64,000 bases of DNA, taken from the NCBI RefSeq assembly GCF_000336915.1, contig NZ_AOMD01000014.1, positions 1 to 64,000 on the forward strand, written 5' to 3'. Position 1 is the first letter of the stretch. Every line of letters starts with the position of its first letter. The DNA comes from Halococcus saccharolyticus DSM 5350. Lineage in GTDB: Archaea; Halobacteriota; Halobacteria; Halobacteriales; Halococcaceae. The position numbers were made by a program, and so were the translations under genes. Of the stretch, positions 46,447 through 55,206 are shown one piece after another. Below the pieces are notes generated by a model. It made no database searches. It was not told where the DNA came from and saw nothing but the letters and a program-made list of their open reading frames with translations.

Positions 46447-47001
46447 TCAGGACGGCTGTGTGCGCTGACCCTTTTCGTTCTGGTCGCTCCAGTAGTAGAA
46501 CGCGACGTTGGCCGCGAGTCCGAGGACGAACAGCCCGATCGTCGCCCAGAACGACTGATAGTAGAGCACGTCGATGTAGACGATCGGTTCGTTGATCAAC
46601 GGCCAGAGCGGTTCGATCCGAGTCGAGGTGTCGGGTGCGGAGAGCATGTCGGCGAAGACGTGTGCGAGACTCGGCACGCCGACCGCGATCACGCCGAGCG
46701 CGGTCGCGTGGTCCGCCGCCTCGGGGGAGAACCACTTCGTCCCGCCGAACAAGCGCTTGAGGAGCCAGCCGAGGATCGGTCCGAGGATCGCCGCGAACAC
46801 CAGGGCGGCGAGCACCGTGTGGAACACCCCGTGGTGGTGGATGCCCTGGAGCCGCGAGAGCACGAGATCGACATCGGGCAACATGCCGAACCAAAAGCCC
46901 ACGCCGACGAACAACGCCGCAGTACGCCGGTCGTCGATGAAGTACCATGCCGGGGCGAGCCAGAGCAACCCCATTCCGAGATGACCGAGAACGTCGACCA
47001 T
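46447..47001 (-). CDS. Membrane-bound metal-dependent hydrolase (YdjM/DUF457-like)
   Basis: A 184-residue protein with about four helices. It begins MVDVLGHLGMG and contains GMLPDVDLVLSRLQGIHHHG, with the PDxD and His cluster of the family, then a later HVFADMLS helix. It is the second protein of this type in the window. Convergent with the halolysin gene, 26 bases apart. Substrate unknown. The Met at 47013 is a possible but less likely start. Confidence 0.8.
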   Translation of the reverse strand: MVDVLGHLGMGLLWLAPAWYFIDDRRTAALFVGVGFWFGMLPDVDLVLSRLQGIHHHGVFHTVLAALVFAAILGPILGWLLKRLFGGTKWFSPEAADHATALGVIAVGVPSLAHVFADMLSAPDTSTRIEPLWPLINEPIVYIDVLYYQSFWATIGLFVLGLAANVAFYYWSDQNEKGQRTQPS

Positions 47002-47248
47002 GCTCGTTCGCACGGTGACAGCCCGAAAAACCTACTGCATGCCCTTGCCGTAGTGGCTTTGCCGCACCACTCTCACAAAGCGGTCGCCACGGATCGAACG
47101 GCACCTCGGGCTCTGAGCGCCCAACTGAGGCCGTTCGGAATACAGCTGCTTCCAGACATATCGAAAAATCGACGGTGGAGCGATCCCGTCTGAAGGATCG
47201 TCATCAGCAGGCCGCACACTCAAGTCACGAGGAGCCGAAGTGCGGCAT

Positions 47249-47479
47249 ATGTCCGAGGACGACCCGCACGAACGCGACGTCACGCTTGCGAAAGAAAAGG
47301 ACGAGACGGACGACGAGGAGACCGAGGACGCAGAGCAGGCCCGTGAGGCCGAAGCCGAGCGAAAGCGCGAGGAAGCCGCCGAGGGCGAGGTCGACACCGA
47401 ATCCGAACAGCGCGAGAACGCGGCTCGCGAGGCCGAAAACCCTGACAACCACCGCGACGAGGAGCCACACAACAGCTGA
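47249..47479 (+). CDS. Small highly charged coiled-coil protein
   Basis: A 76-residue protein (MSEDDPHERDVTLAK) made almost wholly of Glu, Asp, Arg, Lys and Ala. Residues 15-65 would form a single charged helix or coiled coil. A GTG at 47240 with GAGGAG five bases ahead is an alternative start adding three residues. Codon use is typical. No function can be given. Confidence 0.55.
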   Translation: MSEDDPHERDVTLAKEKDETDDEETEDAEQAREAEAERKREEAAEGEVDTESEQRENAAREAENPDNHRDEEPHNS

Positions 47480-47525
47480 AACGAGCAGCTGGCCCCGATC
47501 GGAACCGAGAAGTCGACGTGCCTGT

Positions 47526-48308
47526 TTATTCCCCGGCCGCCCGCCGTGCAGCCGCGAGTACCTCGTCGTGCGCCGCGCCGTTCGAAGCGACCAGTCCACG
47601 GCTGTCGTGACGCCACGGCTCGCCGTCGAGATCGGTCACGGTGCCGCCGGCGTTGCGGATCATGTGTGCGCCCGCGATCGTGTCCCACGGGTGCATCCGG
47701 ACGGTGGTGATCGCGGCGTCGAGCGACCCGCTGGCGACCGCTGCGAGCGTCGCCTGGGCGCAGCCGAGCCGACGGAAGTCGCCGAACCGCTCCGCGAGCA
47801 CGTCCACTCCGGCGGTATCCGTTGTATCGTCGAGGAGGATCGGATCGACCACGAACGCGTCGGAGTCCTCGCGGTCGCTCACGCGCACTGGGTCGCCGTT
47901 TAGCGTGACGCGCTCCGCGCCCGTGAGATACGTATCCGCAAGCGCCGGGAGGACCGTGGCCGCGGCGACCGGCTCGCCGTCGACGACGCTCGCGACGCTC
48001 GTCCCCCAGATCCGGAGTCCGCGAACGAAGTTGTTCGTCCCGTCGATCGGGTCGACCACCCACGCCGGTCCCTTCTCCGGGATCGCCTTCGATGTACCTT
48101 CCTCCTCGCCGACGACGGGTTCGTCGTACTTCTCACGGATGGTTTCGACGACGCGGCGTTGTGCGTCGCGGTCGATCTGCGTCACGACGTCGGTCTTGTC
48201 GGCCTTGGTCTCGACCGTGAGTTCCTCACGGAACGATGCGAGCGCGACTCGCGCCCCCGCGTCCGCCGCTCGTGCCACGAGATCGGCTCGCGCCTCGGTG
48301 TCGGTCAT
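47526..48308 (-). CDS. suhB: Inositol monophosphatase family protein (SuhB-like)
   Basis: A 260-residue Mg-dependent phosphatase of the IMPase/FBPase superfamily. Metal-site motifs are VGEEEGTS, WVVDPIDGTNNFVRG (the DPIDGT signature) and HPWDTIAGAHMI near the C-terminus. Archaeal members dephosphorylate inositol-1-phosphate or fructose-1,6-bisphosphate; which is used here is not shown by sequence. MTDTEARADLV at 48308 is the start; the 35 residues upstream are not part of the family. Confidence 0.9.
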   Translation of the reverse strand: MTDTEARADLVARAADAGARVALASFREELTVETKADKTDVVTQIDRDAQRRVVETIREKYDEPVVGEEEGTSKAIPEKGPAWVVDPIDGTNNFVRGLRIWGTSVASVVDGEPVAAATVLPALADTYLTGAERVTLNGDPVRVSDREDSDAFVVDPILLDDTTDTAGVDVLAERFGDFRRLGCAQATLAAVASGSLDAAITTVRMHPWDTIAGAHMIRNAGGTVTDLDGEPWRHDSRGLVASNGAAHDEVLAAARRAAGE

Positions 48309-48428
48309 ACCCCACCGTCTCGCTGCGCGGGCAAAAACCGTCGGACGGATGCTCTTTGCCACGAGCGCCCCCAAACCATCGGCCTTTCCGACTGTCTTTG
48401 GCCGTCGCTCCAAAACGGGTCGATACCG

Positions 48429-48554
48429 ATGGTCGAAATCGAGGACTACTGGTTCGTTCGCTTTCTCTTCCGCCGAACGTCTCGGGGTTTCGAACCGTTC
48501 ACCGAATCCACCATCGTAGGAGCGGGCTCTCGCTCGAGACTACCAAACCATTAG
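48429..48554 (+). pseudogene. Probable remnant of a lipase-maturation-factor gene
   Basis: A 41-codon ORF whose first 16 residues (MVEIEDYWFVRFLFRR) resemble the start of haloarchaeal lipase maturation factor proteins, which open with a DYWLVRFLFQRG-type segment before their first helix. After residue 16 the similarity ends and the frame stops at 48554, so only a stub of the N-terminus remains. The comparison is from memory. It lies just before gcvT. Confidence 0.35.
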
Positions 48555-48577
48555 GCTGCGGGGGACGACGCCCCGCT

Positions 48578-49678
48578 ATGGCACTTCGAGAACCGCCGCT
48601 GGCCGAGGTCCACGACGCTCGCGGTGCGACGACCACCGAGTTCGGCGGCTGGGACATGCCTGTCGAGTTCGACTCGATTCGGACGGAACACGAGAGCGTC
48701 CGCGAGTCCGCCGGCAAGTTCGACGTCTCGCACATGGGCGAGATCACCGTTTCGGGCCCGGACGCCGCCGAACTGCTCGGGCGACTCACCACCAACGACG
48801 TGAGCGCGCTCGCACATGGAAAGGCGCAGTACGCGATGATCACCGACACCGAGGGCACGATCCTCGACGACACGGTGATCTACCGACTGCCCGAGACCCA
48901 CGACGCCAACTTCCTGTTCATCCCGAACGCGGGCCACGACGAGGAAATGGAAGACCGCTGGACGGCCCACCGCGACGAGTGGGGGCTCGATGCCACAGTT
49001 GAGAACCGCACCGATGCGTACGCGATGTTCGCGGTCCAGGGTCCCGATGCGGTCGATCTCGTCGCAAGCGCGGCCGACGACGCGGACGAACCGCTCGCCG
49101 ATCTCGGGCGATTTTCGGCGACCGACGCCACCGTCGCCGATTCGGACTGCCTCGCAGCGCGGACGGGCTACACCGGCGAGGACGGTCTCGAACTGATCGT
49201 CCCGTGGAGCGAGGCGGAAGCGGTCTGGGAAGCGTTCGACTGCCAGCCGTGTGGGCTCGGCGCGCGCGACACCCTCCGAATCGAGGCGGGCTTCCTGCTC
49301 TCGGGCCAGGATTTCGACCACGACGAGAACCCTCGCAACCCCTTCGAGGCCGACGTCGGCTTCGCGGTCGATCTCGACACCGAGTTCGTCGGCCGTGACG
49401 CGCTCGCTCGCGTCGCGGAGTCGGGTCCCGACGAGCGCTTCGTCGGCTTCGAACTCGAAACCCGCGGCGTGCCCCGCCACGGCTACGAGATCACCGACTC
49501 CGACGGCGAGACCATCGGCACGGTCACGAGCGGGACGATGAGCCCCACCCTCTCGACGCCGATCGGGATGGGGTACGTTCCGACCGAGTACGCAGAGCCG
49601 GGATCCGAGATCGCGGTCCGTGTCCGGGGAGAGCCGAAAGAGGCACGTACCCGGGCGCTCCCATTCCTCGAACGATGA
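48578..49678 (+). CDS. gcvT: Glycine cleavage system T protein (aminomethyltransferase)
   Basis: A 366-residue folate-dependent enzyme that transfers the methylene group from H-protein-bound glycine to tetrahydrofolate and frees ammonia. Family motifs include [20 protein letters not shown], the glycine-rich [17 protein letters not shown] and [12 protein letters not shown] (pterin-side loop). [16 protein letters not shown] is at the C-terminus. It overlaps gcvH by four bases. ATG 48578 directly precedes the conserved [10 protein letters not shown]. Confidence 0.94.
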   Translation: MALREPPLAEVHDARGATTTEFGGWDMPVEFDSIRTEHESVRESAGKFDVSHMGEITVSGPDAAELLGRLTTNDVSALAHGKAQYAMITDTEGTILDDTVIYRLPETHDANFLFIPNAGHDEEMEDRWTAHRDEWGLDATVENRTDAYAMFAVQGPDAVDLVASAADDADEPLADLGRFSATDATVADSDCLAARTGYTGEDGLELIVPWSEAEAVWEAFDCQPCGLGARDTLRIEAGFLLSGQDFDHDENPRNPFEADVGFAVDLDTEFVGRDALARVAESGPDERFVGFELETRGVPRHGYEITDSDGETIGTVTSGTMSPTLSTPIGMGYVPTEYAEPGSEIAVRVRGEPKEARTRALPFLER

Positions 49679-50058
49679 GCTTCGAGATCCCCGACGAGTT
49701 GCGGTTCCTCGAGAGTCACGAGTGGGTCCGAAAGGAGGACGGCACGGCCCGCGTGGGAATTTCCGACTTCGCTCAGGACGAACTCGGCGATATCGTTTTC
49801 GTCGAATTCCCCGACGAAGGCGACGAGATCGCCCACGACGAGGAGTTCGGCGTGGTCGAGTCCATCAAGGCGGTGTCGGATCTCTATTCCCCGGTTTCTG
49901 GCACCGTGACGGCGACCAACGACGCGCTGCTCGACGCGCCCGAGCTCGTCAACGACGATCCCTACGGCGAAGGGTGGATGCTCGAAGTCGATCTCGACGA
50001 TCCCGACGAACTCGACGATCTCCTCGACGCCGAAACCTACCGCGACCAGATCGAGTGA
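49675..50058 (+). CDS. gcvH: Glycine cleavage system H protein
   Basis: A 127-residue lipoyl carrier protein that shuttles the aminomethyl group between P, T and L proteins. The lipoylated lysine is Lys65 in [17 protein letters not shown], the canonical ESVKA-type site. The hammerhead beta fold and a C-terminal helix ([18 protein letters not shown]) match the family. Its ATG overlaps the gcvT stop. No lipoate ligase or L protein lies nearby. Confidence 0.95.
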   Translation: MSFEIPDELRFLESHEWVRKEDGTARVGISDFAQDELGDIVFVEFPDEGDEIAHDEEFGVVESIKAVSDLYSPVSGTVTATNDALLDAPELVNDDPYGEGWMLEVDLDDPDELDDLLDAETYRDQIE

Positions 50059-50125
50059 GGCACTGCGCTCACGCGATCAACTGGGTGGGAGTAGCTATTT
50101 TCATCGTCGCAACTCATTCCCGCGC

Positions 50126-50599
50126 ATGGAAAAGACGATTTTCAGACGGAAGAGACGGGACGAACACGAGGATGCGGTCGCGGCGACCGCCGTTCGGACC
50201 CGCCACGCTGACCACGATCACGTACAGATGGACGGATTCACTCCACCGGGCGACACGCCGAAGGCGCAGGCGGATCGTGGCCTCTCTTTCGCCGATCGAT
50301 TCCTCCGCGAATACTGTGGCGGCAGCCTCGAAGACGTGACGATGATACGCCATTTCGTCCGCGAGGATCTGCTTCCGGACGCGGAGTTCGAAATCGGTGC
50401 GGCGTGTCGGGACCATTTCGAACCACCCGAGATACCGGCGACCGTCATGGTCGGCGTGAGCGATATCGTCGGCGGTGATCATGCCGTGAAGATGGAACTG
50501 GAAGCGACGATCCCACACGATCACGCGGAGACACCCGTCGAAGTGGTGGAACTTCCACCACCACCGGGGTACACCAACAGTGCAGCCCGAACCGAGTAG
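50126..50599 (+). CDS. Unknown His-rich protein within the gcv cluster
   Basis: A 157-residue soluble protein between gcvH and gcvPA, same strand. It has a basic N-terminus (MEKTIFRRKRRDEH), a His cluster (RHADHDHV), a helical middle (FADRFLREYCGGSLEDV) and a strand-rich domain (PATVMVGVSDIVGGDHAV). It ends in a proline stretch. The gaps of 67 and 230 bases on either side suggest a separate transcription unit. No family recognised; the position may be incidental or a haloarchaeal addition. Confidence 0.65.
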   Translation: MEKTIFRRKRRDEHEDAVAATAVRTRHADHDHVQMDGFTPPGDTPKAQADRGLSFADRFLREYCGGSLEDVTMIRHFVREDLLPDAEFEIGAACRDHFEPPEIPATVMVGVSDIVGGDHAVKMELEATIPHDHAETPVEVVELPPPPGYTNSAARTE

Positions 50600-50816
50600 A
50601 CGACGCGAACGAACTCGTCGCTGTCCATAGCCCGGATATATCCCGAAACCGGACCGAGTAAGCAGGACGACCAGCGGGTGACATCGCGGTCGGAAAATCA
50701 TCGGCGCAGAACCGCCCGACGGTTCCGCCCAACGGACGGTTCCGGTTCGAAACCGTGCAAACGACGGTCTGATATGCCATCCCCCGCAAGCCTTGCCAAT
50801 GCCGTTCCAGTCCAGT

Positions 50817-50821
50817 GGAGG
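50817..50821 (+). promoter_or_regulatory. Shine-Dalgarno site of gcvPA
   Basis: GGAGG, eight bases before GTG 50830. It decides for [10 protein letters not shown] over the GTG at 50815, which would put the motif inside the gene. Confidence 0.6.
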
Positions 50822-50829
50822 GCGGTTTC

Positions 50830-52173
50830 GTGAGTAGCGACGAACACCCGAACGGCGGCCGCGGTAGCCCGTTCGCGCCGCATACGGCGGCCGAAACCAC
50901 GGCGATGTTGGACGCGGTCGGCGTCGAGAGCGAGGACCACCTGTTCGATATTCCCGAGGAGATCGAGTTCGACGGAACCTTCGACATCGAACCCCGGGCC
51001 GAGCGCGCGATCCGGGAGGAAATCGCGGCGATGCTCGATCGGAACCACGATCTCGTGGAGTTCCTCGGTCGGGGCCACTACGATCACTACGTCCCCTCGG
51101 CGGTCGACCACCTCGCCGATCGCTCGGAGTTTCTGACCTCGTACACCCAGTACCAGCCCGAGGTCGCCCAGGGGTTCCTCCAGGCGTTGTTCGAGTACCA
51201 GTCGATGCTGGTCGAACTCACTGGCCTAGAGGTGGCGAACTGCTCGATGTACGACGCCGCGACCGCGCTCGGTGAGGCCGCGACGCTCGCGGTCCGGGTG
51301 CGCGCGACTAGCGGCGACCGTGTGTTGGTCCCCGAACACCTCCACGACGGCCGGCGCGCGGTGCTCGACAGCTACCTCGCTGGTACCGACGCCGGCGTCG
51401 AGTCCTATCCGATGGACGACGGGATCGTCGACCGCGACGCGCTCGCCAACGCGATCGACGAGGGCTGTGTCATGGTCTACGCCGAGAACCCCACCGTTCG
51501 CGGCACTATCGAAGAGAGTCTCGGCGAAATCGGTGACCTCGCCGACGATCACGACGCGTTGTTCTGTCTTGGCTCCGATCCTGTGGCGCTCTCGCTGCTC
51601 GAAGAGCCAGCGAGCGTCGGTGCGGACGTCGTGGTCGGCGACGCCGCGCTCGGACTCGGTGCGGCCGACGGGATGGGGCTCGGACTGTTCGCCACCCGTG
51701 AGGCGTTCCTCCGTCAGGTTCCCGGACGGCTGGTGGGGACGGGCGAGGATAGCGAGGGTCGACGGGCGTACACCCTTACGCTTCAGACCAGAGAACAACA
51801 CATCCGGCGCGAGCGCGCGACCTCCAATATCTGCACCAATCAGGCGTGGGTCGCGCTCCGGGCCGCGATGCACGTCGCGTGGCTCGGACCCGATGGACTG
51901 GTCGATCTCGCGAAGGAGAGCGTCACTCGCGCGAGCGAGATCGCCGACCAGTTCGACGCGATCGACGGTGTCACGGCTCCGGTCCACGACCGCCACCACT
52001 TCCGGGAGGTCGTCGCCCGGACCGATCGCGAGGCGTCGGCCATGAAGGACGACCTCGAAGCCGAAGGATACGCGATCCACGCGATCGACGACCACCTCGT
52101 CCAGGTCTGTGTCACCGAGACGAACGCCGACCGCGTCGACGATCTCGTGGCGGCCGTGGAGGCGGTTGCATGA
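50830..52173 (+). CDS. gcvPA: Glycine dehydrogenase (decarboxylating) subunit 1
   Basis: A 447-residue subunit, the N-terminal half of the P protein in the split form found in archaea and many bacteria. Recognisable segments are [42 protein letters not shown] and [16 protein letters not shown]. It lacks the PLP lysine, which is on subunit 2. The GTG start is supported by a GGAGG site; its stop overlaps gcvPB by four bases, giving coupled 1:1 production. Confidence 0.95.
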   Translation: MSSDEHPNGGRGSPFAPHTAAETTAMLDAVGVESEDHLFDIPEEIEFDGTFDIEPRAERAIREEIAAMLDRNHDLVEFLGRGHYDHYVPSAVDHLADRSEFLTSYTQYQPEVAQGFLQALFEYQSMLVELTGLEVANCSMYDAATALGEAATLAVRVRATSGDRVLVPEHLHDGRRAVLDSYLAGTDAGVESYPMDDGIVDRDALANAIDEGCVMVYAENPTVRGTIEESLGEIGDLADDHDALFCLGSDPVALSLLEEPASVGADVVVGDAALGLGAADGMGLGLFATREAFLRQVPGRLVGTGEDSEGRRAYTLTLQTREQHIRRERATSNICTNQAWVALRAAMHVAWLGPDGLVDLAKESVTRASEIADQFDAIDGVTAPVHDRHHFREVVARTDREASAMKDDLEAEGYAIHAIDDHLVQVCVTETNADRVDDLVAAVEAVA

Positions 52174-53645
52174 AATTTGACCAGGCTCGCTGGACTCGCG
52201 AGACCCCCGAGGAGGGGGGTGAGGTCTACGAGCCGCTGCTCGTGGAGAAAAGCTCGCGTGCGGTCGAGACCGACGATGCGCCGCTACCCGACGATCTCAC
52301 CCGGGATGGAGTCGAACTCCCCGATCCCGCCGAGCCGGAGCTCGCACGCCACTACACCCGACTCTCCCAGATGAACTACGGCGTCGAGAACGGCCCGTTC
52401 CCGCTCGGGAGCTGTACGATGAAGTACAACCCGTCGTTCACCGAGGACGTGGCGGCGCTTCCCGAAGCCGCCACCCACCCCGACCGATCGACCGACAGCG
52501 TTCAGGGGAATCTCGAACTTCGCCACCGACTCGCCGACTCCCTCGCGCGCATCGGCGGTATGGACGCCGTTACTCTCCAGCCGCCCGCCGGGGCCGCCGG
52601 CGAGTTCACGGGTATCCTGATCGCGAAGGCCTACCACGAGCAGAACGGCAACGACCGAAGCGAGATCATCATTCCTGAGAGCGCTCACGGCACCAACTTC
52701 GCGAGCGCCGCGCTCGCGGGCTACGAGGTGGTTTCGCTCCCGAGCGCCGACGATGGACGAGTGGACGTCGACGCGCTCCGGGCCGCGGTGAGCGACGACA
52801 CGGCGGCGCTGATGCTCACCAACCCCAACACCCTCGGCCTGTTCGAGCACGATATCGAGGAGATCGCCGACGTCGTACACGACGCCGGCGGACTGCTCTA
52901 CTACGACGGCGCGAACCTCAATGCGCTGTTGGGCCGCGCCCGCCCGGGCGACATGGGCTTCGACGTGATGCACTACAACGTCCACAAGACGTTCGCGACG
53001 CCCCACGGCGGTGGCGGGCCCGGCGCGGGTCCGGTTGGCGTGGTCGAGGAGCTCGCGCCGTACCTCCCGACACCCCAGGTCAGGGAGGCCGTTTCTGACG
53101 AAGCCGACGACGGCGAGGCAGCGAGCGACGACGGTGAGGTGAGCTACGAGCGGTTCGCACCCGAGCACTCGATCGGGAAGGTCCACGGCTTTGCGGGCAA
53201 CTGGCTCGTCCTCGTCAAGACCTACGCGTACATCGCCCGGCTCGGCGATCCCGGACTCAGGGACACGAGCGCGAAGGCCGTGCTGAACGCGAACTACCTC
53301 GCCTCCCAGATCGACTACGACATCCCCTTCGAGCCGTTCCACCACGAGTTCGTCGCGAGCGCCGGCCGCGACGCTGCCGACGTCGCGAAGCGAATGCTCG
53401 ACTACGGGGTGCATCCCCCGACCACGAAGTGGCCCGAGATCGTCGACGAGGCGCTGATGACCGAACCCACCGAGGCCGAGAGCCGCGCCGCGCTCGACCA
53501 CCTCGCGCGGGCGTTCGATCGGGCCGCCGCCGACAGCGACGAAGCACTCGAAACCGCTCCGGAACGAACGGCGGCGCGCCGGATCGATCAGGCAGACGCC
53601 GCCCGGAACCCACGGCTGTCGTGGCACGCGCTCGACGACGAGTAA
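52170..53645 (+). CDS. gcvPB: Glycine dehydrogenase (decarboxylating) subunit 2
   Basis: A 491-residue PLP enzyme that decarboxylates glycine and loads the aminomethyl group on the lipoyl arm of GcvH. Landmarks are GSCTMKYNP, the cofactor loop [10 protein letters not shown], and [19 protein letters not shown] with the PLP-binding lysine at residue 273. An acidic insertion of about 20 residues ([15 protein letters not shown]) after the PLP region is a halophile addition. The ATG overlaps the gcvPA stop. Confidence 0.95.
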   Translation: MKFDQARWTRETPEEGGEVYEPLLVEKSSRAVETDDAPLPDDLTRDGVELPDPAEPELARHYTRLSQMNYGVENGPFPLGSCTMKYNPSFTEDVAALPEAATHPDRSTDSVQGNLELRHRLADSLARIGGMDAVTLQPPAGAAGEFTGILIAKAYHEQNGNDRSEIIIPESAHGTNFASAALAGYEVVSLPSADDGRVDVDALRAAVSDDTAALMLTNPNTLGLFEHDIEEIADVVHDAGGLLYYDGANLNALLGRARPGDMGFDVMHYNVHKTFATPHGGGGPGAGPVGVVEELAPYLPTPQVREAVSDEADDGEAASDDGEVSYERFAPEHSIGKVHGFAGNWLVLVKTYAYIARLGDPGLRDTSAKAVLNANYLASQIDYDIPFEPFHHEFVASAGRDAADVAKRMLDYGVHPPTTKWPEIVDEALMTEPTEAESRAALDHLARAFDRAAADSDEALETAPERTAARRIDQADAARNPRLSWHALDDE

Positions 53646-53693
53646 CCCCGTAGTTCACAATCGCCTCCGCCTCGTTCGGCGTGAATTGCTAAC

Positions 53694-53699
53694 TTTTAG
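53694..53699 (+). promoter_or_regulatory. TATA-like box for nikR
   Basis: TTTTAG 26-31 bases before ATG 53725, consistent with a leaderless transcript. It shows that nikR is not simply an extension of the gcv operon. Confidence 0.45.
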
Positions 53700-53724
53700 T
53701 ACTGGTCCCGCCGTCGATTGACAC

Positions 53725-54153
53725 ATGACCGTCGTCAGTGTCTCGATGCCCGAAGAACTCCTAGACCGGATCGACGAGTTCAGCGACGAACACGGTTACA
53801 CCGGCCGGAGCGAGGTTGTCCGCGACGCCGCGCGCGAACTCCTCGGCGAGTTCGAGGATGCTCGACTCGAGGACCGCGATCTCATGGCGGTCGTCACAGT
53901 CCTGTTCGACTACGAGACCACGAGCGTCGAAGAACGGATGATGGGGCTCCGTCACGAACACGAGGACCTCGTCGCGGCGAACTTCCACAGCCACGTCGGC
54001 AGCCACTACTGTATGGAGCTGTTCATCCTCGACGGCTCACTCGAAACCATCTCGGCGTTCGTCGGCAAGATCCGCGCGACCCGGGACACGCTCAGCGTGG
54101 ATTACTCGGTGATGCCGGTCGACGACTTCACCGCGGCGGCTATCGAGGACTGA
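53725..54153 (+). CDS. nikR: Nickel-responsive transcriptional regulator NikR-like
   Basis: A 142-residue regulator. The N-terminal ribbon-helix-helix ([34 protein letters not shown]) binds DNA; the C-terminal ACT-like domain carries the nickel ligands aligned with E. coli His76, His87, His89 and Cys95: here His77, His88, His90 and Cys96 ([15 protein letters not shown]). All four high-affinity ligands are conserved, so a nickel or other metal-responsive role is credible. No nickel transporter lies beside it, and its targets are not in view. Confidence 0.88.
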   Translation: MTVVSVSMPEELLDRIDEFSDEHGYTGRSEVVRDAARELLGEFEDARLEDRDLMAVVTVLFDYETTSVEERMMGLRHEHEDLVAANFHSHVGSHYCMELFILDGSLETISAFVGKIRATRDTLSVDYSVMPVDDFTAAAIED

Positions 54154-54415
54154 CGTCATCGATGGCTGACTGTATCTAGACAACATCGACGAATGCGGTT
54201 GGCCATCTACACGTTCACAGAACCGAGCACTGCTTCATTACTGCCGGTGGAGCACGCATACGTCTCCTCCACCTCAGTCCATCGAGCCTGCGACCTGCTC
54301 TCGGACATTCACTACCGACCGTCGATGATATCGCTCGCCCGTCCGCAATCGGAGACTGAAATTTATTTCGATTAGCGAAATATTCGCCGAGACGAGGTAT
54401 CGATACGAGCAGTAA

Positions 54416-54421
54416 TTTTAT
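54416..54421 (+). promoter_or_regulatory. TATA-like box for the 64-aa zinc-ribbon gene
   Basis: TTTTAT, 27-32 bases before ATG 54448, in an AT-rich gap (54350-54440). A leaderless transcript is expected. Confidence 0.5.
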
Positions 54422-54447
54422 GTGGTGTTCGCTCTATCAACTATGAA

Positions 54448-54642
54448 ATGAACTCCTGTCCCATCTGTAGCGAGGACGTTTCCGAGGAACGTCCGCGCCA
54501 CCAGGTACTCCTCGAAATCGAGGACGAGACGCGCTCGACCAGTCAGTTCATGGGCGACGAGACGGGTGTCAAGCGGGTCTGCATCGATCGGCAACTCTGC
54601 GCCGATTGCTGGCAGGACCTCCGCGGAACACTGTCGACGTAG
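54448..54642 (+). CDS. Small zinc-ribbon protein
   Basis: A 64-residue protein beginning MNSCPICSEDVSEERPRH. Two CxxC pairs (CPIC near the N-terminus and CADC near the C-terminus, plus a lone Cys before it) would bind one zinc. Haloarchaea carry many short CPxCG-type proteins like this. It is the first gene of an AT-richer island and lies upstream of the mini-peptide and CHAT genes. The 54643-55065 gap contains no supported gene beyond the mini-peptide promoter; a 19-codon ORF at 54926-54985 is too short to call. Confidence 0.7.
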   Translation: MNSCPICSEDVSEERPRHQVLLEIEDETRSTSQFMGDETGVKRVCIDRQLCADCWQDLRGTLST

Positions 54643-55030
54643 CTCGCACCCGTTCCGCGCTGCTCAATTCACTGGCTGCTGTTTTCACACACCGTCGTTC
54701 CTCGGAACCGACGTCGAATCGGGTCTTCCTTGCTACTGTGACGCGCCACGAAGTGCGCGAGTCGCCGGACACGCAGCGTGAGCGTACCGCCAGTCGTTGA
54801 CGGCGACACGATGTAGACGAGCGACGACAGATCGCGCACCCGAACTTCTCTCACTGTTGTAATCGACGTTACTTTGATCGTATTTGGTAAGAACGAAATT
54901 ATGGCGTCGGCCAACAGTGCCTTCAATGTCTATTGACGGTGGATTTGGCGCGGCTTCTACCTATACTGTCCTTCTCGCCGCTTAATGCAGAAGTAATATT
55001 TTTATTAATAATATCGAATACCTTTGAAAA

Positions 55031-55040
55031 TATTCATATT
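55031..55040 (+). promoter_or_regulatory. AT-rich promoter element of the 46-aa peptide
   Basis: TATTCATATT, 26-35 bases before ATG 55066, inside a very AT-rich run (54985-55045). It favours a leaderless start at 55066 over the TTG at 55024. Confidence 0.5.
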
Positions 55041-55065
55041 GAGTGCGCGCATTGTGGGTAATGTG

Positions 55066-55206
55066 ATGTCCGAAGACAACACCGACGTTCGGTCGCAGCT
55101 CAAGAACCACCCGAAAGCACTCAGCGCACTGTTCGGCCTGATGATTCTGCTGTCACAGGCAGGGTCTGCGGCTGCCGGCAACATGGGCGTAATTAGTGGC
55201 CCGTAG
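55066..55206 (+). CDS. 46-residue signal-peptide-like mini-protein next to CHAT protease
   Basis: The protein opens with a polar, charged stretch (MSEDNTDVRSQLKNHPK), then one hydrophobic helix (ALSALFGLMILLSQAGSAAAG) that ends in an AxA-type site, leaving a short Gly-rich end NMGVISGP. It reads as an export signal with almost nothing to export, or a single-helix membrane peptide. Its stop codon (55204-55206) directly abuts the stop codon of the opposing CHAT gene, with no base between. I recall haloarchaeal mini-proteins of similar length ending SISGP near CHAT genes, but cannot confirm this here. Function unknown. Confidence 0.7.
   Translation: MSEDNTDVRSQLKNHPKALSALFGLMILLSQAGSAAAGNMGVISGP

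Noticed and set aside
54193-54375. 60-codon frame after nikR
   Set aside because: Poor codon bias, no family and no promoter box at the expected distance.
54669-54926. 85-codon minus-strand frame upstream of the mini-peptide
   Set aside because: Parts read like protein, but the composition is basic and unlike its neighbours, and no motif is present. It could be a decayed gene.
54926-54985. 19-codon ORF MSIDGGFGAASTYTVLLAA
   Set aside because: Too short to judge. Interesting only because it precedes the mini-peptide gene.
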